Assembly (NCBI RefSeq): GCF_013155335.1
Contig: NZ_JABJQZ010000004.1
Location: forward strand, 682,001-746,000
DNA length: 64,000 nucleotides
From: Nocardioides sp. zg-1230
GTDB lineage: Bacteria > Actinomycetota > Actinomycetes > Propionibacteriales > Nocardioidaceae
Direction of reading: 5' to 3'
Part shown: positions 36,775-43,112 of the stretch, one piece after another
How the letters are laid out: every line of letters begins with the position of its first letter
Numbering within the stretch: the first letter of the stretch is position 1
The notes under the pieces: model-generated
The model's database searches: none
The model's input: only the letters and a program-made list of their open reading frames with translations
What the model was told of the DNA's origin: nothing
Made by a program: the position numbers and the translations under genes

Positions 36775-37764
36775 GTGACGACACCCCTGGCGGATCGCTT
36801 CGGCCGTGTGGCGACGGACCTGCGGGTCTCGTTGACCGACCGGTGCAACCTGCGCTGCAACTACTGCATGCCCGCCGAGGGCCTCGACTGGCTGCCCACC
36901 GAGCAGACGCTGAGCGACGACGAGGTCGTCCGGCTGATCACGATCGGCGTCGAACGCCTCGGCATCCGCGAGGTGCGCTTCACCGGCGGTGAGCCCTTGC
37001 TGCGCCGGGGGCTGGTCGACATCGTCGCTCGGACGCACGCGCTGGGCGTCGAGACGTCGCTGACCACCAACGCCCTCGGCCTCGTGCACACCGCGCAGGC
37101 CCTCGCCGACGCCGGGCTCGACCGGATCAACGCGAGCATCGACTCGGTGCGGCCGGAGACCTTCGCGACCATCACCCGGCGCGACCGCCTCACCGACGTC
37201 GTCGCGGGCCTCGAGGCAGCGAAGGCCGCGGGGCTCGGGCCGATCAAGCTCAACGCCGTCCTGCTGCGCGGCACCAACGACGACCAGGCCGCCGAGCTGC
37301 TCCGCTGGAGCATCGACCACGGCTACGAGCTCCGGTTCATCGAGCAGATGCCGCTCGACGCCCAGCACGACTGGAGCCGCGCCGCCATGGTCACCGCCGA
37401 CGAGATCCACGAGGCGCTCGCCGCCGAGTTCACCCTGACGCCCCACGGCGCACCGCGCGGCAGCGCCCCGGCCGAGCTCTTCGACGTCGACGGCGGACCG
37501 GCGACCGTCGGGATCATCGCCTCGGTGACCCGCCCGTTCTGCGGTGACTGCGACCGCGTCCGGCTCACCGCCGACGGACAGGTGCGCAACTGCCTGTTCG
37601 CCCGCGAGGAGTCCGACCTCCGGTCGGCGCTGCGCTCCGGCGCCGGCGACGAGGAGATCGCCGAGCGCTGGGTCATCGCGATGCGCGGCAAGCGTGCCGG
37701 CCACGGCATCGACGACGAGACCTTCCTCCAGCCCGACCGCCCCATGTCCGCCATCGGTGGATGA
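36775..37764 (+). CDS. moaA: GTP 3',8-cyclase MoaA
   Basis: Radical-SAM enzyme for the first step of molybdenum cofactor synthesis. 329 residues. The radical cluster ligands are Cys24, Cys28 and Cys31 ([13 protein letters not shown]), [10 protein letters not shown] is the SAM-binding GGE region, and the second cluster has [19 protein letters not shown]. The C-terminal Gly-Gly needed for catalysis is present (SAIGG). The leaderless GTG start excludes an upstream extension. No other moa/mog/moe gene is in the window. Confidence 0.96.
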   Translation: MTTPLADRFGRVATDLRVSLTDRCNLRCNYCMPAEGLDWLPTEQTLSDDEVVRLITIGVERLGIREVRFTGGEPLLRRGLVDIVARTHALGVETSLTTNALGLVHTAQALADAGLDRINASIDSVRPETFATITRRDRLTDVVAGLEAAKAAGLGPIKLNAVLLRGTNDDQAAELLRWSIDHGYELRFIEQMPLDAQHDWSRAAMVTADEIHEALAAEFTLTPHGAPRGSAPAELFDVDGGPATVGIIASVTRPFCGDCDRVRLTADGQVRNCLFAREESDLRSALRSGAGDEEIAERWVIAMRGKRAGHGIDDETFLQPDRPMSAIGG

Positions 37765-37793
37765 GCGGAGACGCGTCAGCTCAACGGCGCACG

Positions 37794-37997
37794 TCAGTCC
37801 GCCGGGCGGTGCGGTACGACGTCCTTGAGGAACCCGCGCGCACCCAGGAAGTCGGATAGCGAGGCCCGGTGCTCGTCGCAGGCGAGCCAGGACTTGCGGC
37901 GCTCGGGCGTGTGGATCTTCGGGTTGTTCCACTGCAGGTCCCACACGGCGTCGGACTGGCAGCCCTTGGCCGAGCAGATGTCGCGGTCGAGGTCCAT
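37794..37997 (-). CDS. Small putative zinc-binding protein
   Basis: 67 residues. Cys8 and Cys13 in ICSAKGCQS, then LQWNNPKIHTPERRKSWLA, then Cys-x-x-His (CDEHRASLSDFLGARGFL) look like one zinc site. Conserved in actinobacteria without known function. The ATG has GGAAGG six bases upstream. It is preceded by a strong 12-bp hairpin (38021-38055). Confidence 0.75.
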   Translation of the reverse strand: MDLDRDICSAKGCQSDAVWDLQWNNPKIHTPERRKSWLACDEHRASLSDFLGARGFLKDVVPHRPAD

Positions 37998-38020
37998 CGT
38001 CGTCCTTCCGCACATGAGAA

Positions 38021-38055
38021 GTGCCGGACAGCCACGGGGGGAAGCTGTCCGGCAC
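38021..38055 (-). promoter_or_regulatory. 12-bp hairpin in front of the small zinc protein gene
   Basis: Perfect arms GTGCCGGACAGC (38021-38032) and GCTGTCCGGCAC (38044-38055), 11-base loop. It lies 24 bases before the ATG at 37997 and 107 bases after the DUF3099 stop. On the minus strand the loop is TTCCCCCCGTG. It may be a leader hairpin, attenuator or operator; a plain terminator is less likely since no T-tract follows. Confidence 0.5.
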
Positions 38056-38133
38056 CTCGGTCGCTGACGCAGACGGGGGATGCTGCGCTCGCTGCAAAGA
38101 TCATTCCATGGGACTGGGTGAAAACCAAACTTT

Positions 38134-38149
38134 CGACACACCCGTGTCG
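38134..38149 (-). terminator. Possible terminator of the DUF3099 gene
   Basis: On the minus strand CGACAC-GGGT-GTGTCG is followed by AAAGTTTGGTTTTC, a short T-rich stretch, 13 bases after the stop at 38162. Confidence 0.45.
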
Positions 38150-38161
38150 TGTCGTGTTTCC

Positions 38162-38452
38162 TCAGTCTTCATCGTCGTGTGCCGTCAGTTCGTGGGCTCC
38201 CGCGTTGCTCGGCAGGCTGAATCCGTCGTCGCGCTGGTCGTTGGCGTTCGCCATGACCACGGCGAAGAGTGGCAGGAAGACCGCTGCGCCCACGAGGACC
38301 CACCGCAGGGCCCCCGGGCCGACCGCCACCGCCGCGACGAAGCACACCAGCCGGATGGTCATGGAGATGGCGTAGCGACGCTGTCGCGATCGCATGTCGT
38401 CGGCGGCGCTGCTGCGAGCCGTGGTGATGCGCACGGCATCGGACTTGGCCAT
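38162..38452 (-). CDS. DUF3099 membrane protein
   Basis: 96 residues. A basic block MRSRQRRYAISMTIRLVCF leads into two membrane helices (about 30-45 and 50-68), the DUF3099 pattern of actinobacteria, followed by a polar acidic tail. Function unknown. The ATG lies six bases after TAGACT on the minus strand. Divergent from the dodecin gene. Confidence 0.8.
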   Translation of the reverse strand: MAKSDAVRITTARSSAADDMRSRQRRYAISMTIRLVCFVAAVAVGPGALRWVLVGAAVFLPLFAVVMANANDQRDDGFSLPSNAGAHELTAHDDED

Positions 38453-38458
38453 GCTCGG

Positions 38459-38464
38459 AGTCTA
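38459..38464 (-). promoter_or_regulatory. Leaderless -10 for DUF3099 gene
   Basis: TAGACT on the minus strand, six bases before the ATG at 38452. A plus-strand TAGGCT at 38471-38476 may serve the dodecin gene with a 5' leader that contains the 12-base palindrome CACGGGCCCGTG (38485-38496). Confidence 0.5.
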
Positions 38465-38528
38465 CGTCGCTAGGCTCGCAGATCCACGGGCCCGTGACGG
38501 TCCGCACAGCCGTCGAGCAGGAGGAACC

Positions 38529-38741
38529 ATGACCAACCGCACCTACCGCGTCACCGAGATCGTCGGCACGTCGCCCGACGGCATCGACCAGGCGATCCGC
38601 AACGGCATCGAGCGTGCCGGCCAGACGCTCCGCCACATCGACTGGTTCGAGGTCACCCAGGTCCGTGGCCAGGCCAAGGACGGGGCCGTCGAGCACTTCC
38701 AGGTCGGGATGAAGGTGGGGTTCCGCCTGGAGGACGAGTGA
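38529..38741 (+). CDS. Dodecin
   Basis: 70 residues, the normal size for a dodecin, which forms a 12-subunit shell that binds flavin. The fold pattern YRVTEIVGTSPDGIDQAIRN and then TLRHIDWFEVTQVRG is complete; Trp39 would stack on the flavin. The C-terminal EHFQVGMKVGFRLED is typical. AGGAGG lies four bases before the ATG. Probably stores or buffers flavin. Confidence 0.93.
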   Translation: MTNRTYRVTEIVGTSPDGIDQAIRNGIERAGQTLRHIDWFEVTQVRGQAKDGAVEHFQVGMKVGFRLEDE

Positions 38742-38746
38742 CCGGA

Positions 38747-38777
38747 TTGACCGATACCCCCCGGTAATCACTAGCGT
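38747..38777 (+). promoter_or_regulatory. fabG-inhA promoter
   Basis: -35 TTGACC (38747-38752) and -10 TAGCGT (38772-38777), 19 bases apart. The GTG at 38785 follows the -10 by seven bases, so the transcript is probably leaderless. The small palindrome TACC-CCCC-GGTA lies between the two elements and could be an operator. Confidence 0.5.
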
Positions 38778-38784
38778 CGGGAGC

Positions 38785-39522
38785 GTGAGCGAGATTCCCG
38801 GATCCAGCACCCCGCCCGCACCCCGCTCGGTCCTGGTGACCGGCGGCAACCGTGGCATCGGCCGCGCCATCGCCGAGGCGTTCATCGCCCAGGGCGACAA
38901 GGTCGCGGTCACCACCCGTAACGGTGGCGCGCCCGACGGCGCGCTCGACGTGCGGTGCGACATCACCGACGCCGAGCAGGTCGAGGCAGCCTTCGCGCAG
39001 GTCGAGGAGGCGCACGGTCCGGTCGAGGTGCTGGTCGCCAACGCCGGGATCACGAAGGACACGCTGCTGCTGCGGATGAGCGAGGACGACTGGTCCTCGG
39101 TCATCGACACGAACCTCACCGGCACCTTCCGGCTGGCCAAGCGGGCCGCGAAGGGGATGCTCCGTCTGCGTCGCGGCCGGATCATCCTCATCTCGTCGGT
39201 CGTCGGGCTGCTCGGTTCGGCCGGCCAGGTCAACTACGCCGCGTCGAAGTCCGGCCTGGTCGGCATGGCGCGCTCGCTGGCGCGTGAGCTCGGCAGCCGG
39301 TCGATCACGACCAACGTCGTCGCGCCTGGCTTCGTCGAGACCGACATGACCGACGTCCTGACCGACGACCAGAAGAACGCCATCAAGACGCAGGTGCCGC
39401 TCGGTCGCTACGCCTCGACGGCCGAGGTGGCCTCCGCGGTCACCTGGCTCGCCTCCGATGGCGCGTCCTACGTCACCGGCGCCGTGATCCCGGTCGACGG
39501 CGGCCTCGGCATGGGCCACTGA
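38785..39522 (+). CDS. fabG: 3-oxoacyl-ACP reductase FabG (MabA-like)
   Basis: NADPH-dependent reductase of fatty-acid synthesis II. 245 residues. TGGNRGIGRA near 20 binds the cofactor, NAG lies in LVANAGITKD, and the catalytic Ser, Tyr and Lys are in ISSVVGLLGSAGQVNYAASK. The order fabG then inhA with a 44-base gap is that of the mycobacterial mabA-inhA operon. The GTG start is leaderless. Confidence 0.93.
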   Translation: MSEIPGSSTPPAPRSVLVTGGNRGIGRAIAEAFIAQGDKVAVTTRNGGAPDGALDVRCDITDAEQVEAAFAQVEEAHGPVEVLVANAGITKDTLLLRMSEDDWSSVIDTNLTGTFRLAKRAAKGMLRLRRGRIILISSVVGLLGSAGQVNYAASKSGLVGMARSLARELGSRSITTNVVAPGFVETDMTDVLTDDQKNAIKTQVPLGRYASTAEVASAVTWLASDGASYVTGAVIPVDGGLGMGH

Positions 39523-39566
39523 TCCTCCCGCGACACACGACCACTCACGACGAAAGGTCCAACGAC

Positions 39567-40337
39567 ATGGGAATCCTCGACGGCAAGCGCATCCTCGTCG
39601 CCGGCGTCACGATGGACAGCTCCATCGGCTTCGCCACCGCCAAGATCGCCCAGGAGCAGGGCGCCACGGTGCTGATCTCCAACTTCGGCCGCGCGCTCGG
39701 CATCACCAAGCGGATCGCCAAGCGGCTCCCGCAGGAGCCGCCGGTGCTCGAGCTCGACGTGACCGACGAGGGCCACCTCGCGGGCCTCGCCGACCAGGTC
39801 CGTGAGCACGTCGACGGCCTCGACGGCGTCGTCCACTCCATCGCCTACGGCAACCCGCAGACGCTGCTCGGCGGCAAGTTCATGGACGGCCCCTGGGACG
39901 ACGTGGCGCAGGCCGTGCAGGTGTCGGCGTACTCCCTCAAGTCGCTGGCCGTCGCCACCAGGCCGCTGCTCTCACGCGGCTCGTCGATCGTCGGGCTGAC
40001 CTTCGACGCCACCACCGCGTGGCCGGCGTACGACTGGATGGGCGTCGCGAAGGCGGCGCTGGAGAACACGAGCCGGTACGTCGCCCGCGACCTCGGCCCC
40101 GACGGCATCCGCTGCAACCTCGTCGCCGCCGGCCCGCTCAAGACCCTCGCGGCGAAGGCGATCCCGGGGTTCGAGGACCTCGAGTCGGCATGGAAGGACC
40201 GCGCGCCGCTCGGGTGGGACGAGTCCGACCACACGCCCACCGCGCAGGCCGTCGTGGCCCTGCTGAGCGACTTCTTCCCGGCCACCACCGGCGAGATCGT
40301 GCACGTCGACGGCGGCTTCCACGCGATGGGCCTGTAG
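39567..40337 (+). CDS. inhA: Enoyl-ACP reductase InhA/FabI-type
   Basis: NADH-dependent enoyl-ACP reductase, last step of the elongation cycle. 256 residues. The cofactor loop is AGVTMDSSIGFATA (13-26), HSIAYGNP follows, and the catalytic Tyr/Lys are in AYDWMGVAKAALEN, the InhA form of the site. AGPLKTLAAKAIPGFEDL is the substrate loop. The start has GAAAGG upstream. Same operon as fabG. By family this is the enzyme type inhibited by isoniazid-NAD and triclosan. Confidence 0.94.
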   Translation: MGILDGKRILVAGVTMDSSIGFATAKIAQEQGATVLISNFGRALGITKRIAKRLPQEPPVLELDVTDEGHLAGLADQVREHVDGLDGVVHSIAYGNPQTLLGGKFMDGPWDDVAQAVQVSAYSLKSLAVATRPLLSRGSSIVGLTFDATTAWPAYDWMGVAKAALENTSRYVARDLGPDGIRCNLVAAGPLKTLAAKAIPGFEDLESAWKDRAPLGWDESDHTPTAQAVVALLSDFFPATTGEIVHVDGGFHAMGL

Positions 40338-40356
40338 CGGCCCGACCACGGTCCGC

Positions 40357-40362
40357 TAGTTT
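40357..40362 (+). promoter_or_regulatory. Leaderless -10 for CphA-like Mur ligase gene
   Basis: TAGTTT, six bases before the GTG at 40369. Confidence 0.5.
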
Positions 40363-40368
40363 CCCCGG

Positions 40369-42069
40369 GTGACCTCACTCGTCGAGCTGCGCGTCCTCGA
40401 AGGCCCCAACCTCTACTTCCCGCGCGCCGCGGTGAAGCTGACCCTCGACGTCTCGACGATCACCGAGGCCGGTGACGAGGCCGTGCTGCGCTTCGCCCGC
40501 CGGATCGGGCTCCGCACGACGCGGCCGGGAGCCGCCGGATCGGGCTTCCGGCAGCGCTTCGCGCTCCGGGCCGTGGAGCGCCTGGTCCGTGCGATCGCGG
40601 GGGAGGCGGGCACGCGGCGCCTCGCCGTGCGCGTACGTCCCACGTCCGACCCGGACGTGGTGGTCGTCGCCTTCCCGTGGCGCAACCGGGGCCGGGCGCG
40701 CGCCCTCGGCGAGGCGGTCGCGCACGCCCTCGACGCCCTCCCGACGCCCGATGTCGAGGCAGCCGTGAGCGACGCCGCCGCGGAGGTGGCTGCTGCCCCG
40801 CGCGGTGACCGGCCCGGCACGATCACGCCGACCATCCCCGTCGTCGCGGTGACGGGCACCAACGGCAAGACCACGACCAGCCGGATGATCGCCCACGTCG
40901 CCCGCACGAGCGGCCTGGTCGTCGGCTGGTCCAACACCGATGGCATCTACCGCGACGGGGTGCTCGTCGAGGCGGGCGACTACTCCGGGCCCTCGGGTGC
41001 CGGGCGCGCGCTCGGGCTCGACGGCGTGCAGCTCGCCGTGACCGAGACCGCCCGCGGCGGCATCCTGCTCAAGGGCATCGGCATCACCTGCAACGACGTG
41101 TCGGTGGTGACCAACGTGACCGCCGACCACCTCGGCCTGCAGGGCATCGACACGGTCGACCAGCTCGCCGAGGTGAAGTCCGTCGTCCCGCGGATCACCC
41201 GCAAGGACGGCTGGGCGGTGCTCAACGGCGACGACCCGCGGGTGCTGGCCATGCGTGCCGTGATCTCGGCGCGGCCGTGGATCTTCAGCCGTGACCCCGA
41301 CTCGCCGGCCGTGCGCGACGTACTCACCGACGGCGGCCGGGCCACGACGGTGATCGACGGCTGGATCACCGTGCTCGCGCCCGCCGCCGACCCCGACCCG
41401 CTGGTCGAGCTCGTCGACGTCCCGATGACGCTCGCCGGGCTGTCCCGCTTCAACATCGAGAACGCCCTCGCCGCCGCGTCCGCCGCCCTCGCCATCGGCC
41501 TGCCCCGCGACGCAGTGGTCGCCGGCCTCACGTCGTTCCGCCCCGACGCCGAGCACAACCCGGGCCGGATGAACTTCTTCTCGATGCCCGCCACGGACGG
41601 GCAGAGCATCTCGGTCGTCATGGACCTCGCCCACAACGAGGCCGGCCTCGAGGCGCTGCTCGAGATCATGGCGGGCGTACGACGCCCCGGCGCGCGTCTG
41701 CTGCTCGGCCTCGGCGCCGTCGGTGACCGCACCGACGAGCTGATCGACGCGCTCGGCGAGATCGGTGCCAAGGGCAGCGACGTCGTCGCCATCGGCCACA
41801 AGGAGTGGTACCTCCGCGGTCGCACCATGAAGGAGATCGACGACCTGCTGCGCGCCGGTGCGGCCCGGGTGGGCGTCACCGACATCGACACCTACGACAC
41901 CGAGGTCGAGTGCCTCGCCGCGCTGGTCGCGCGGGCGCGGCCGGGCGACGTCGTCGGGCTGATGTGCCATGCCGAGCGCCAGGAGGCCTACGACTGGATC
42001 GCCGCGCACGGCGGCACGCCGGACTCGCCCGAGACGCTGTCGCAGAAGGTGCGGGCGGCGCGCGCGTGA
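40369..42069 (+). CDS. Mur ligase-family protein, CphA-like without ATP-grasp domain
   Basis: 566 residues. Residues 4-31 align without gaps to the N-terminus of CphA from the same window (pattern V-E-x-R-V-x-x-G-x-N, later L-x-x-D). Residues about 30-140 look like a degenerate CphA N domain. From 155 on there is a Mur-ligase module: P-loop VTGTNGKTTTSRMI, then DHLGLQGIDTVDQLAEVKSV and LNGDDPRVLAMR, all matching the CphA M domain. The central ATP-grasp domain that adds aspartate in CphA is absent. It should activate a carboxylate with ATP and join an amino compound; the substrate is unknown. Coupled by GTGA to a methyltransferase gene. Confidence 0.85.
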   Translation: MTSLVELRVLEGPNLYFPRAAVKLTLDVSTITEAGDEAVLRFARRIGLRTTRPGAAGSGFRQRFALRAVERLVRAIAGEAGTRRLAVRVRPTSDPDVVVVAFPWRNRGRARALGEAVAHALDALPTPDVEAAVSDAAAEVAAAPRGDRPGTITPTIPVVAVTGTNGKTTTSRMIAHVARTSGLVVGWSNTDGIYRDGVLVEAGDYSGPSGAGRALGLDGVQLAVTETARGGILLKGIGITCNDVSVVTNVTADHLGLQGIDTVDQLAEVKSVVPRITRKDGWAVLNGDDPRVLAMRAVISARPWIFSRDPDSPAVRDVLTDGGRATTVIDGWITVLAPAADPDPLVELVDVPMTLAGLSRFNIENALAAASAALAIGLPRDAVVAGLTSFRPDAEHNPGRMNFFSMPATDGQSISVVMDLAHNEAGLEALLEIMAGVRRPGARLLLGLGAVGDRTDELIDALGEIGAKGSDVVAIGHKEWYLRGRTMKEIDDLLRAGAARVGVTDIDTYDTEVECLAALVARARPGDVVGLMCHAERQEAYDWIAAHGGTPDSPETLSQKVRAARA

Positions 42070-42728
42070 GCGGGGGCTGGGCGCAGGTGTACGACGCCCT
42101 CGCGCCGACGTACGACGAGATGACCACCGGCAACGGCTGGTCGGCCAACCGCCGCGCCCGCGGCCTGCTCGCCCCGCTCGGCCTGGTGCCGGCGCGGGTC
42201 CTCGACCTCGGTGCCGGGACCGGGCAGACGGCCGTCATGCTGCACGAGCTGTTCCCCGCTGCCGCCCTGACGCTCGTCGACCCGTCGCCCGGGATGCTGG
42301 AGCGGGCCCGCGCCATGATGTCGGACGCCGGAGTGTCGGGAGCCGAGGTCGTGGCCGCGGATGCCGCGTCGTTCCTCCGCGCCGACGACCGCCAGTGGGA
42401 CCTGGTCGCCGCGATCGGCTTCCTCGAGCTGGTGCCCGACCTCTTCGAGGTCCTCGGGTTGGCCGCGACGCGGCTGGCGCCCGGCGGGCACCTCGTCGTC
42501 AGCCACGAGCCGCTGCTGGACGACGGGTCGGTGCAGGCTGCGCCGGTCAGCGTGGTGAGCGGCGACCAGCGGGTGCGCCGCCACCCGCGCGAGGACGTCG
42601 AGCGTGGCGCGGCGTCGTACGGCCTCGAGCGCGTCGCGTCGGACGACGGCGTCGCCTTCGAGCGCAGCGAGGGCGGCGGCCCAGCGGTCAACGAACTCGT
42701 GGTCTGGCGGGCCGCCGTCGACCGGTGA
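42066..42728 (+). CDS. Class I SAM-dependent methyltransferase
   Basis: 220 residues. Motif I is VLDLGAGTGQTA near 43, with the acidic ribose-binding LTLVDPSPGMLERARAM near 70, then WDLVAAIGFLELVPD and a TPR/ubiE-like GGHLVVSHEPLL. The N-terminus VYDALAPTYDEMTTGNG is the pattern of ubiE/COQ5-type enzymes. GTGA overlap with the Mur-like gene suggests a joint job; the substrate is unknown. Converges on the cupin gene with a seven-base gap. Confidence 0.83.
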   Translation: MSGGWAQVYDALAPTYDEMTTGNGWSANRRARGLLAPLGLVPARVLDLGAGTGQTAVMLHELFPAAALTLVDPSPGMLERARAMMSDAGVSGAEVVAADAASFLRADDRQWDLVAAIGFLELVPDLFEVLGLAATRLAPGGHLVVSHEPLLDDGSVQAAPVSVVSGDQRVRRHPREDVERGAASYGLERVASDDGVAFERSEGGGPAVNELVVWRAAVDR

Positions 42729-42735
42729 CGTGGGC

Positions 42736-43101
42736 TCAGGTGTCGCCCGGGTCCACCTGCTCGCCAGGTGCGCCGATGTCGAGGTCGCCTTCGACGATCA
42801 TCGCGGACATGCCCGTGGGCGAGCGCGTCTCGTGCAGCTCGCCGGGCTCCCACACGGCGGCCTGGCCGGGACCGAGGCGACGCACGGCCCGCTCGGCGCC
42901 GCTCACCTCGGCCTCACCAGACAGCACGACCAGCAGCTGACGACCCGCCGCCGGGTGCCGCCCGATGGTGCCGCCCGGGGTGAGCGAGACCGCGACCAGG
43001 TGGGCGTCGGCGCTGATCCCGAACGCGCCGATGGAGAACCCGCGGCTCCCGTGGGCCTCGATCGGTCGGTGGGGCAGGTCGGCGAGGTCGAGGATCCGCA
43101 C
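42736..43101 (-). CDS. Cupin-domain protein
   Basis: 121 residues, one beta-barrel: LTPGGTIGRHPAAGRQLLVV and later GPGQAAVWEPGELHETRS. Of the usual metal ligands one His (GRHP) and the later His-Glu pair (ELHE) are visible. It follows cphA by 11 bases on the same strand, so it is probably the third gene of cphB-cphA-cupin. It could be a small-molecule sensor or isomerase; the function is unknown. Confidence 0.75.
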   Translation of the reverse strand: MRILDLADLPHRPIEAHGSRGFSIGAFGISADAHLVAVSLTPGGTIGRHPAAGRQLLVVLSGEAEVSGAERAVRRLGPGQAAVWEPGELHETRSPTGMSAMIVEGDLDIGAPGEQVDPGDT

Positions 43102-43112
43102 TCAGCCGGCCC

